A stretch of 23,837 nucleotides of DNA from positions 542,688 to 566,524 of the forward strand of contig CABFPE010000418.1 of assembly GCA_900660155.1 (NCBI GenBank). The letters are read 5' to 3'. Positions 11,251 through 22,000 of this stretch are shown here, in pieces. The position numbers and the translations under genes were made by a program. Each line of letters opens with the position of its first letter. Position 1 is the first letter of the stretch. The DNA comes from Hofstenia miamia. Taxonomy: Eukaryota > Xenacoelomorpha > Acoela > Hofsteniidae. The notes under the pieces are model-generated. The model saw only the letters and a program-made list of their open reading frames with translations. It did no database searches and was not told the origin of the DNA.

Positions 11251-11945
11251 AAGTTAGAAATTTTTTATCAGCTTGCAAAACTGCCTGTACCAAACGTGAA
11301 ATTATGTATCTACGGACAGATATATTCTTTCAAATGATTACAAATCACGATCTTCTTTTTAAAATCGCTTTTCCAAATTTCAAAATTGTCATTTGATTTT
11401 TCTAAACAACATTTTCTTTGATAGCATTAAAATTGTTGAGCAATCAACCGAATTTAAATCTGTTTAAAAAACGAATTTTTTCCTTATTACCATAATTAAT
11501 AAGTAAGTTGAAAATTTTATATTATAATTACAGCACAAATCCAATATTACATCCACAAACCAATCCTTAAAACATAGATTTTTACTTGTTTTTTTTTAAA
11601 AATGAATTATATTTTCGATAATGATCACTTAGCAAACCAACTGCTAAGCGCTAACATATGTAGAATAAAATCAGATTCATTTATCTTGATTTAGAATTTT
11701 TGTTGAATTATATTTGAATTTTGTGCTTCATATCCGTAATAAAAGAATAGTATATATACTTGTAATAAGTTTTTATTACTCTATTAATTAACAAAAAATC
11801 AATTTCAAACACATATAACTGAATTTGATGAATTCATTGTAAAGATCTGTTACAAATTTTTATTCAAAGTTCAATTTGCTAATAACTACAGCAAATCTCT
11901 TGAAGCAATGCAGCTTCATCTGGAGTAAGGATATTGTTAATGAGT
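11251..11945. other. AT-rich region upstream of the first coding exon
   Basis: Noncoding. It should include the 5' flank and possibly a 5' UTR exon of the gene starting at 11997. A short segment 11892-11924 is bracketed by an AG (CTACAG) and a good donor-like GTAAGG, so it could be a tiny untranslated exon. No convincing TATA box or initiator can be singled out in this composition. Confidence 0.35.
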
Positions 11946-11996
11946 TAAACATCTAATTTTAAATGCTGCCATGAATATAATATAGCCTTCATTAGA

Positions 11997-12167
11997 ATGG
12001 AGGAAGAACCTCGCAGATTTCGTAATCGTTCCGCTTCTCTTCTTGTTCCTGGAACTAGTCGACTGGAAGTCCCCGCTCAGAATAGTACTTCAAATACAAT
12101 TTTCGAGGTGGTTGAAGAGTCTCCATACATTTCTCCTGCCAGTACCCAAAGACGCCATAGTACTCAG
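11997..12167 (+). CDS. first coding exon of an unidentified protein
   Basis: The frame opens with ATG in a strong context (A at -3, G at +4), with an in-frame stop 51 bases upstream (11946). It runs 57 codons, exactly 171 bases, to CAG/GTAATT, a good splice donor at phase 0. Read-through would add only nine codons before a stop. The exon is 46% GC against roughly 30% around it, with varied codon use. The peptide is hydrophilic with 14 Ser/Thr and 7 Arg. It contains RRHS near the end (an RRxS site of the kind basophilic kinases use) and RFRNRSAS near the start. This fits a disordered, phosphorylatable cytosolic N-terminal tail, as found on many channels and transporters. No family is recognised. 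A CTTCATTAG directly before the ATG could be a splice acceptor, so an untranslated exon may lie upstream. Confidence 0.7.
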
Positions 12168-12173
12168 GTAATT
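12168..12173 (+). other. splice donor of the 11997 exon
   Basis: CAG/GTAATT matches the eukaryotic donor consensus at CAG, GT, A and A. It closes the coding-like composition abruptly, and AT-rich sequence with stops follows at once. The intron that starts here has no certain acceptor within the window. Confidence 0.6.
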
Positions 12174-12616
12174 TTCAATTTCTTAATGAAATGTTAACAA
12201 GTTTCCATTTGAGTTATTTCATTAGCATAAAAATAATGCGCAATATTTACTAGATGAAAGAAATTCTTCAATATTGGGAAATGGAAATTTAATATAGAAC
12301 CTAAAACTTTTAATCCATGCTAATATTTAAGAAATAGCTACCGAATCTAATTTATCGTAAAATTTGTCTCGTGTTAAACGTAGAATATCTGACCTATATT
12401 GATGCAATTACTTCATTTGAATAATTGTTAAATTGAAAAATAGGTGTCAGTTATTTCTTCAAACTCCAATTACCACAAATAAAACTGTATATTACGCGAA
12501 AATAGAAGCATATTTAATAAATCGTGGGAAGCGTCATACAAAACTAGTGTCATTGAATTATTGTCAAAACAAAGATTGCTAGTTTTCCTAATATATTTGC
12601 TTGCAAAAATAATTTA
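12174..12616. other. noncoding, probable start of the first intron
   Basis: AT-rich sequence with stops in all frames and no recognised feature. Confidence 0.5.
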
Positions 12617-12662
12617 AATATATATATATATATTATTATATATATATATATATATATATATG
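12617..12662. repeat. interrupted (TA)n microsatellite
   Basis: Two TA runs are separated by a TATTATTATA interruption, about 46 bases in all. The flank on the right (GTGCCACTCACAATTG) does not match the 93-bp sequence that borders the tracts at 19034 and 23744. Confidence 0.95.
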
Positions 12663-12821
12663 TGCCACTCACAATTGTGTATGAGTCGCATAACATGTTG
12701 AATCTATTAGTTGTTTAGACTAATGGAGCAAAGCTAGACGATTTTATTGAAAAAATCGCGTATGTACTAAATGCCGATCACTCGATGATCATGATCTTCT
12801 GAGTTCTTAGGACATGCACCT

Positions 12822-12836
12822 GTGACGTCCGTCATG
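12822..12836 (+). other. GTGACGTCCGTCATG motif
   Basis: The string CTGTGACGTCCGTCATGAG contains the imperfect palindrome TGACG-TC-CGTCA. It shares GTGACGTNCG with the transposon-end-like sequence at 7334 and with 15141. It may be another fragment of the same element family. It also contains the core TGACGTC of a CRE site, which by itself is weak evidence of regulation. Confidence 0.25.
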
Positions 12837-13146
12837 AGTTTAAATGCATATTATATATAACAAATAAGTTTAAAAATTTGAAAAACAGACATTATTGCAG
12901 AGACTGAAAAACAAACCTCTATTCATTTTCTTCTGAAATCTTACTGTGTTCCTAATGGAATTCAAGTAAAAGATAAATGGTACTGTTGGTTGAGTTAAAA
13001 TGATAGCATGACTCAATGTACTCTCTGATATCTAGTACTTAGACGATATGATAATACCCACCGTTTATATTTCATCTGGATTCCGGTTCTAGTCATAACA
13101 TCTAATGCTGCTTTGAAAAGTTTCTCAATGCACGGAGCGTCAGTAA

Positions 13147-14289
13147 AATGTTGGGATAAATAACACCATTTCATTATTTGACAGCAACGACATATCATTT
13201 GATACCTATCAGTTTCTATCACACTTGGAAGACTCGAAATCAGATGGAGGTGACTACATAATGAACATCATTTCCAGGAAGAATCGCATCTCATATCCTA
13301 TATTTTTGAGAAAGAAGCAGGTGTTTACTTTCTACCAAAGACAATGTCCTTCTCTATTTATGCACTTTGGCCAATATCCTTACTGTCAACATCGGCTACA
13401 TACCTACAATATGTTATTCTTCAAGATCTACGTACTATTAGATACATTCTCCATATGTGCTGCTGTTACCCCTCTCCTTAATAATTTTACTAAATGGCTG
13501 GGTACACAAATCTTGTAGTCTTGACTTTGGTAAGTAGTTCGACCCAACTTTGCACCCAATTACCTAAAGGTATTCTTTAGTATCATAAATATCTATCTGT
13601 ATAATCGTAGTTTCATGGTGAAAAGTAGCTGCAAGCTCTAAAGTAGATGGGACATCCATCGTAGAGTATCACATGATTCATTATCAGGTATCATATTATT
13701 CATCATTATCACATCCGTTGATGTCTTAAATTCTGCAATTCGAGAATGAAATATGCCGAAGAAATCTATACTAATGTTCAAAATGTATTGGTGGGGTCTG
13801 AGTTCAGCAATATTGGCATCCTCTTCTATTCAAAACGAGCTGGAGTTTAATTAATAAATGAAATCAGATGGTCATCGGTCACAATGACGGGAATTTCCGG
13901 ATATTTTTTATATTTTATGGCTAATTTATAAAGTCTTCAAAATCAGCATCATCGATAACCCGAATTGGAATGAACACATAGAAGAGACCACACAGAAATT
14001 TTCTCAACGTCTTTACAGATTTACTACCAAATAGAGCCTACGGTGATAAATGTTCCGTCCTATGATGTTTAAAATGCCTTTGAACTTGCTTTGCATTATA
14101 AAATGTAAATTTATTATTTTTTTTCTTCAAAAATACACACTTTTGATGTTAGAAGTCACCAAAGACCAATTTTTGATATTTAAGCAATTAAAAAAGAATT
14201 ATTTTGAGCCTTACTTTCATTTATCAAGCAATCCTATTGGCAGTCTTAGATTATTGTTTTCTCCTCTGCTCGTATTTTTATATCTTTAA
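13147..14289 (+). pseudogene. decayed coding region, possibly retrotransposon-derived
   Basis: One plus-strand frame holds a 123-codon open stretch (13147-13515) and then stretches of about 35, 35, 34, 48 and 79 codons up to 14289. All are in register, broken by about twelve stops in some 380 codons. Roughly twice that number would be expected by chance at this base composition. At 13930-14031 the frame reads KVFKISIIDN followed by PNWNEHIEE and a TTQKFSQRLYRF stretch. This resembles the segment after the catalytic motif in non-LTR reverse transcriptases (pattern K-Y-L-G-hydrophobic-D-N-x-L-x-W-x-x-H-I). The next frame then gives NRAYGDK, which also fits that family. No F/YxDD catalytic motif or endonuclease domain was found, and the 123-codon stretch is not recognised. 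The minus strand also shows open stretches here, but only with several frame changes, so plus is preferred. No working protein is encoded. Confidence 0.4.
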
Positions 14290-15512
14290 TTATAATGCAA
14301 GGTTCAACCCGTATGTATGTGTAACCGCGCGGAACGTATAATATGCACTATCAATAAAATTCTCGACGAGTGTAATATGTATTTTCAATTCCAATTAGTT
14401 CAATGCTGTAAAAAAGATAGTCACCTATTGCAATACATCCATCTTACAATTTTACCATGATTCCGAAAGTATAGGCTTGAACCATCAGGAAAGCGTCGTC
14501 TATTTATTCCTTATTATAAGAGCTACTTTAATAACCAAACATCGCCCACTTTCTCGTGCCACAGTAATCATCAAGTTTTTGTAAGCAGCAGTACATTTAA
14601 TATACAGTCTTCCTTCTTTCCACATTCAACAAAAATTGGATGGAAATTATTGTAGTGTGTGTTGGATATTGACTATTTCTAAAAATATAAAAAATGAATT
14701 TTGGTGGTTTATATTTTAGTCGACATTTTTCTTCAACATCATACCAAAACTCACGAGATGCTTTGAGAACATTATAACTTATAACAGGATATGAACTTTA
14801 AGCAACCTAGGGTCCGTTTTAAAGGACAAAACTTTTTTCCACATTTACAAAGAATTTTCTTTAAGCCTATTTCCAAATTTGAAAATCTTGGGGCATCGGT
14901 AGGTCTATTGGGGAACATATATAAATGCAATGTTGAAAATTTCTATTAAAGCTTATTGCTGTGGCAGAGACTGTGGAATAAATTAACACGTTTTCTTAGA
15001 AATTTTCTAATTTTTAAAAAAGGTTTAAATTCTCTCCATACTTAGTGTTAATGTATTTAGAAGGTTTTGATCCCTTGGAGGCAACAACGAACTTTGACTG
15101 TTTCTTGATATGTGCAAATATATTCCAAACCCATTGAGGGGTGACGTGCGCAAATTTGAGATCGCGGTCTTAAAATATTTTTATAGGATCATGAAAATTT
15201 TTTAAAAATGGTCAGGCTGCTTAAGGTTAATGATAGATTTATTATATTATATTTTACAATTGAATGTCGCGCTGGGCCAGTTTTATACAAAACTTGCAAA
15301 ATATTAAAATTTTAATGTTAAAATTATATTTTTGTCTGAGCTTATATAAGGTATGGGCAAGCATACAGGTCCATGGGAATGAAAATGTGTTAATTTGGAA
15401 CTATAACTGCCGCTCGATAGGCAAGACCTCCAAGATATAATTAATTAGCTCTATCACGTCTTCAGTTGCCTGATGTCAACGGTGAGACATTCGAGTAAGT
15501 TACACTGACCTG

Positions 15513-15523
15513 CAGTGGCGCAC
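15513..15523 (+). other. CAGTGGCG transposon-end-like motif
   Basis: CAGTGGCGCAC matches the first eight bases of the end at 5056 and of the motif at 22629. A possible partner CCACTG occurs at about 16161-16166, giving roughly 650 bp, but the flanking eight bases (CTGACCTG) are not duplicated there. Confidence 0.25.
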
Positions 15524-17364
15524 AAAAGAATGGAACGTGGTGGAATATCTCACCTACCGTCGTCAGTGTTCCAACAATAATTTTGATTGACTAAATCAGA
15601 AAATGTTTGTAAGAAATTACAGAGAATTTAAAAACTAATGTAGTAATATGCATTTTGAAGATTAAATTTTTCAAAATCGTGTCTACTTCTCCAGGCTTTG
15701 CCCCATAATGGCATACGCAAAGGATGACATAGGAAAATGCACTCCTTGGTCAGGCTTTAACAGTGATTTTAAAAATATTACATGAGATGAATTTTCAGAC
15801 TCTATCTGAAATGTCCATCTCGTCAGTAAATCATGGATATTTTACGACCTTGTTGTTATCAAAATGCCTCATTTCAAGGAAGCCTATTGTCAAATAGAAC
15901 TGCACCCATTATCACTGCAAGCAGCATTTAACAAAAAAATAGATGTTAGATGCAATTGTGAGAACATTGCAAAAGATATAGTGTAAGAGAGCTTACACAA
16001 TATAATTGCCTAACAAAGTACCCACTTGATGTATTTGTATAACTTTGCTGTGGTTTTGTTAGGAACTACGAGGTAGAGTGGATTTTATGTTTAAAAATGC
16101 AATAAACAGTGTAGCGAAAGCTATTAATTGGTTTGCAGTCTATTAGATGTTAGGTACTGTTCCACTGAGGATGTTGGTAAATCATTTATTCCCACAGTAA
16201 TTCTATATTGAGATGGTAATTTTTAAAATTGAAATTGTTTTGTGCGGCTAATTGGGAGCTTTTGTTGAGTAACTCATTTGAGGATTGTACACTGCACTTT
16301 TCCTTCATAGTTCACCTAATGGTTTTCAGGATGGGAAGGTAACATTGATAAGGAAAATGGAAGGAATGCGAAAATGCTTCAATAATCGAGTACATTAGTT
16401 AGACAAAAACTAATTAAAACATTCACGGGCTGGTGTATTCATTTCTGCGCGTATTCAATAAACAAACAATCAGTTTCTTTTGACCAACGAGTTGCAACAA
16501 AACGGCGCAATTTCAGCCAGTCGAACGCCTAAATTCAACCTTGCTCGTTTTTGAAAAGAGAGAATGGATGTTAATTTATCTAATTGGTAGTTAATTTACA
16601 AAACTATAAATTCAATAAAAACTTGTTCAAACTTTTCTTTTTATTAAGATGATTACAAACGTAAAATGCTTCGCTATTGTTCTCTTCTGATGTAAGCAAC
16701 TGGTGAGAATATTTGCCAAATAAAAAGCTGGCCATGTAATTGTGACCTGATGAGTAAATTGCAATATAGGTGTTAATGACAAAAGAAAAACATTTCTTCA
16801 AAATATATTATAGCACGTCACTCATTTAAAGTGTATATAAAAATTTCAAATTTATCCGCAACATACGCGAATTTATAGAAAAATTTTTGCATTAAATCAA
16901 TATATGGCTACGAGCTATAAATTCTAGAGACAAATGTCTACTTAATATTTACCCATTGCTAGACTTCGATAATAATGGGTTGGCAAGTGCTTAGCAAGGA
17001 TTCTGTCAGCTATTATATTTACTAATGGATATGTATTGAATGTGTAACAATGCTTAGAATGATTATGCGTAGTTTATATCCTACGAATGTGCAACGTTAG
17101 CAATTTAGAAGGATTGTAAAAACTCTTTTAAGACATAGTTTCTTTTTGTGGGCTACCATTGAAAACTTTTTAACAACTACCTTCCAAGAACAGTAAACTA
17201 AGTGTGGAGAGATATATCATTTTACTGCATACAAAACTGATGAGGTTCAAATTCAGCACGATTTGCTTCTCCGAAGTAATTCAACATCAACAGAAATGTA
17301 ATGCTTCTCTGATTTCCAAAAAAAGTTTGCTCAACAACAATTAACGCAACTCTAATTCATATAG

Positions 17365-17507
17365 CGCTTGCGTTGGGAGGTTGTCATTAGCGAAAGCCGA
17401 TTAAGTAATTTGGAAGTTGCCGAATTGGTATCATATTGGGATGCATCAAAGATTATAAAAAACTTAGATATTGCGCAATGCAAATTTTTGCTCTCGATTA
17501 AACGTAG
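17365..17507 (+). CDS. weak candidate internal exon
   Basis: An ATATAG at 17359-17364 could be an acceptor, and GTAG/GTTAAC at 17507/17508 a donor. Between them a phase-0 frame is open for 47 codons with mixed composition (it includes RWEVVISESRLSNLEVAELV). The acceptor phase agrees with the phase-0 donor at 12168. Against it, the polypyrimidine tract is poor, no family is recognised, and a frame of this length is unremarkable. It is listed because it is the only downstream segment that would join in phase and looks at all protein-like. Confidence 0.12.
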
Positions 17508-18461
17508 GTTAACTTGTCACTCTGTATTATTGACAAGACGCTTTCTCCTTTGAAAAGAATGCATCAAACAAATCTTATCTAATTGACAGTCTCCGTTCTT
17601 GTTATTTATACTTACTAAAAGGTAGCAGAAATGATACGCTTTGACTATTTTCCGAACCACATAATGTTTGCATATATATTATATTAAAAGAGTTTAGTAG
17701 AATTGTGCTGAAATGTAATGTCCACCAAAATTTCAAGCAGTTAATCGCTTAACTCTATTTTTAGGGGAGGGTTTTAGACTGCACAGCCCCCCAATCACAT
17801 ATTTTAAAAGTAATCAAATTTGTGATTAGCTTATGTCTGAAGGCAAATTTTCATTTCCTGATATAAATGAATCACTATCTTTGGCCACAAAAAATAAATG
17901 GGAATTTTGTCAGAGAGTACTGCTAACATGTTTTTATGCTGAATTTATTTTTTCTGTTTCATACTTAGCTCGCATTATACCCCATTATGCTCTAGTTCTT
18001 ACAAATTGGGTTGCAAAGGGGGGATAAAGGTATTGTGCAGTACAAATTGTCTCACAGATAAGAAAATGGGCAAAATTGCATTGATTTATTTTATCTATGT
18101 GATCATAAGAAATGACATAATTTGCTGACCTCGTGTTGAAAAATGCTGACGTAAGCAAACAATATACAATATCCCTATGTGTGCTTAATGTTAAAAGAAG
18201 CTACCTGCCAAATTTCAAAGCTATTGTAAAGCGCCGTATCTAAAAATCTTAATAAAAATAGGGTTAACTTTCAAGGCCTAAATGGAAATTACAAGTCATT
18301 CATAAAAAAATTTTTTTGCAATACATGGGTGTTTATTCCATTTAAAATCAAATTCCTATCTTAATTATACCTTAGTATACGGTAATGTATCGAATCGTGA
18401 AATAATTTGTGACTTGAAAAGTAAAGCTAACTCCATATCATTTTTTATAGGACAATTATTG

Positions 18462-18472
<11 letters not shown>

Positions 18473-18509
<37 letters not shown>

Positions 18510-18513
18510 TATT
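18473..18513. repeat. (TA)n microsatellite
   Basis: About 30 bases of TA, a TAATAT interruption, and a further TA run ending in TTTTATAG. It lies about 430 bases left of the 93-bp shared sequence but does not itself carry a copy of it. Confidence 0.95.
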
Positions 18514-18940
18514 TTATAGTAATCTATTCTGTTGACTACCGGACAGTTTTTGTTGTTTAAATTAGAAAGTTATATATTTTCATGAATTAATATATCACAA
18601 AAAGAAATCGATATTAGAATTGCAATGTCTATAACAATTCTGGCATCTTTGAATCAGTGGTATTGAATGCAATTGCAACTATTTTAAGAGACGTTTTCAA
18701 GTTGAAACGATACTTAATTTTTGATATTGATAAATTTAAATAATTATATCGAATTACTCTTTCTTGTTTGTAAGTAAGCATTTTTTGTAGGGCTCTCAAT
18801 GAGCAGTCGCCTAGTTTCATTCGACATCTTTTTGTCATACATGACTTAGTTTACGCATCTGAATACGTTTCTTCTTTACATGCCTATCACTAAGACTAAT
18901 AATTCTGCTCATGATCTTGTCGTTGCTGGGTTTTGCATCT
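18514..18940. other. noncoding, possible upstream part of a repeat copy
   Basis: No gene is recognised. The stretch 18840-18940 is less AT-rich than its surroundings and runs directly into the shared 93-bp sequence. It could therefore belong to the same repeat. The partner copy is cut off by the window end, so this cannot be tested here. A 69-codon minus-strand frame at 18629-18838 has no recognised motif. Confidence 0.4.
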
Positions 18941-19027
18941 GGAATGCATTACTTTCAGATATTTGACTGATATCGTGAATGTCGTCCTTTAAATTTGCGG
19001 TAAATTTTATTTGCTTTTTCCGCTATA

Positions 19028-19060
<33 letters not shown>
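18941..19060 (+). repeat. left copy of inverted repeat with (TA)n tail
   Basis: Positions 18941-19033 match the reverse complement of 23745-23837 at 92 of 93 bases. The sole difference is T at 19024 where the inverted copy reads C. A (TA)n tract of about 27 bases (19034-19060) follows, and both copies have GTTTG directly after the tract before diverging. Sharp homology that ends in a simple-repeat tail, with unrelated sequence beyond, is what retroposon 3' ends with microsatellite tails look like. Terminal inverted repeats of one large element are an alternative. The 77-codon frame across this segment is mostly translated repeat. Confidence 0.85.
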
Positions 19061-19063
<3 letters not shown>

Positions 19064-22000
19064 TGGAAACGTTTAGAAATAGTTATCAGGTGCGTGTAAC
19101 TTACTCTTACCATGAACATCAGTCGGCTAACGACTGGAGAGAACTAATGAATTATTTACTAGAGGTTATCGCTGTCGTGGGCTTGCCTGAGTGTAGCTAT
19201 GATTATCATTGAACGTATTTTTTGGGAATGAGCCTTGATACCTGCCTGTAACTGATGAACCAATATTAACAAAGACATTAATATACAAAAATAGCATCTT
19301 TAAAAAACTGCGTAAAATCGATCGGTATTGTGAATTTACAAAAAAAATGGAATACTTTTTTATATTTCTATCAGCATTTATATCTTTGTAAAATTTTTAT
19401 CAATAGCCATTTAAAATTCCAAGTGCTAATTAAAAATTGCTAATCAATTTTACTGCGATAAGTAACTTTCCATTGATAAAAAATATTGTGTTAAGTATAA
19501 ACATAAATTGCATTTTTCACAATTTTTTGCTATATTTTTTATATGTGCATTGTATCGAGTTAGAAATTTGATTTTGTGTAATTGTGAGGCCATATTTATT
19601 AATGTTCTTGATATAAAATCAGAATTGACAATCCCTAATGACTTTGTAAAACTTTTAATATCGTACCTACAAAGCTAGATTTGATCAGATTTTGTTTTTT
19701 CATTGACATTTTACAAGTGCGCTATGCATAATTATCTAAGATCTTATTACTCTCCATGATTTTCGAAGGAATTACCTCCCTTTCTTCTAAATTTATACAG
19801 TCTAATTACCTTGCCTGTGATTGTACACACATCGATGAAATAGAAATTTAGAAAAACATTAAATTTATTCAACATAATAAATTCGCAATTATTTTGACAC
19901 GATATCATTGTAGAATGATTTCATGTGCTTTCTTCAAAAAGTTATGATTAACAATATCATGGTGTTGCTTAAATTCTTGGCGCTTTAAATTTCAGTCCAA
20001 TATAGAGAACAGTTTTCAAGACAGATCAACACTGCATTCGTAAATGTGTCAATAAAGATAATGATGTTGAACTTACTCTTAAAGTATTGGTCTTCCGGGA
20101 TTGCAATGGCATGTCCTATTCCAGGTCACTAATTAGGCGGAAATACCTTTTCAGTGGATTCAATCAAAAACATCGAGCACAAAGAAAGTAGTTATAGGAG
20201 CGTATATTTTAGAATTAGTCATTGTATGACGATTCAAGAGATTGAAAGATTTTTATATCTGAAAAATCTTACATATAAATAAGAACATAAAAAATTCACA
20301 CATCTCGCAGTGTTAGACAACAAACATCTGAAGTGTACTTGCCCTGAAAACATAAGTTTTTGTATAAATCTTGTTTGAAATAGGATTTCGCAACAAACTT
20401 GTTTTATCGGCCATATTGTAAACAATATCGGTGTCTGTATGTTGTACAAACTTCGAAACATGATTAATAAAGATACTAATTCAACCGAAATAACGCACGA
20501 GGAAAATTATGACATTAATAACAATGTAGGAAGCGTTGTAGATTGGTGATATATTATATAATTAATGCAGGAAGAATAACTGACCTGTAAAGAAATTATC
20601 TAATCTGATATATACTTAGAATTTAAGGAGTGATTTTCAATAACTCCAATTTTCATTACGGCGACAGTTGAGGATATTTTTAAGTAAATGTGTCATGTGA
20701 CATACTTCGTCATGTTAGCTTTGAAAATGACATTTGTAAATGCTTCTGCTAAATATATTTGCTTTTAATAATATTGTGACCTATGGCTACTCATCAAGTA
20801 TAGATTCCCCATTGCTATCAGTTATTATTTCTTTGATACATACGAAAGTAACCAGTTGATGACATAAAAAATGAATATTTGTTTCCATGTGTAAAAACAA
20901 ACAAGTAATTTCGATCGAGATACGAGTTTTCAAAATCAGGAGATGCTTAACCTTCACTGCCTGATGTCGCTTTTATAATTTTCATACCAAAATTTCTCCA
21001 AGACCATTAGGAAATGCGGAAGTCGTGAAGCATGCCAAATCTATTGGTGCTTGCGCTTGAGTGTAATACTGAAAATTTGCACTAAATGGTTGTCTTGTGC
21101 CTAAACCTTTTGAAAAGATTAGCTATTTTTCAATGAAAATTCTGATTTTTAAAAATATTTGGATTCTCTCACTAAATCATGTTCATGGAAATAATATGCA
21201 TGGGATCATCAATGAACTTAGGCTGCTCAGGCCACTAGGGTGGCTATGCGGGAAGTCAGAAATCACTTCTTAATGTGCAGGTTTGGGAATAAGAATAAAA
21301 TGCGAGACTCTTCTATGTCGTGGAGTGCCTTCAAATTGTAAATATCAATTATTAGTTCTTGAGTTATAATCATTAAATATTTTCGAATATTTCTTGGCTA
21401 TTTAAGGTTAAGCAAATAAAATGAAAGGTTTTCAAATCGTTCTTCATGCAGTTAATTTAAGTTATTTTTAAAATTATCTGAATTTCAATTGCGTAGAGAT
21501 CATATATGACTACAAAAACCATTTGCCAATTATAATTTGTAATAGTTAATATTTTCTATCAAATTAAATTCTTCCATGTTGTAAAGAGCAAACAACATTT
21601 TTTGAATCCCCCATTAGCAAAAACGTAAATGAGGCAACTGTGTAAGCATACTTGTGACGTAATACAACGTCAGGAAATGACGTGCAATATCAACAAAAGC
21701 TGCGTTCCATATAATTTAAAATAATTGTAGTTACAAATTAAATATATTTGAAAAAATACCACGTGTCAAAGGTATTTCTTAAATTTGTCAATCACTCAGT
21801 GTTCTTTTCACCGCTGTAATATTAATCCATGCTATACCTGAGTATTAATTCGGAAATTGTTTGCATTATATATTTGGAGCTGCCGCGGTGTTTTTAATTT
21901 ACAAAGTCAAGGTCATTTTCTACTTCAAGGAGCTGGATGCCTAAATTAAAATATTTAAGTAATTATCGCAAATAAACAAATTCTCAATGCTTAAAAACCA

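Larger units (their letters stand above)
14290..18472. other. long noncoding stretch with scattered transposon-end-like strings
   Basis: No clear gene is present. Transposon-end-like strings occur at 15141 (GTGACGTGCGCAA), 15513 (CAGTGGCGCAC) and 15708 (ATGGCATACGCAA). The 14800-15800 part is somewhat richer in GC and probably contains old repeat fragments. Small frames at 16604-16801 (minus) and 17833-18027 (plus) have no recognised motif. A possible exon at 17365-17507 is listed separately. If the gene at 11997 continues, this would be intron. Confidence 0.45.

Noticed and set aside
13013..14500. Protein-like reading on the minus strand
   Set aside because: Several open runs can be read (up to 74 codons at 13013-13222), but only by changing frame at least five times as well as passing many stops. 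The plus-strand frame needs no frame change, so it was preferred.
17245..17256. GGTTCAAATTC resembling a tRNA/SINE B box
   Set aside because: No A box at the right distance and no cloverleaf can be folded around it.
18979..19212. 77-codon plus frame across the left inverted copy
   Set aside because: It crosses the (TA)n tract and lies in a dispersed repeat. The tail after the tract has no recognised domain.
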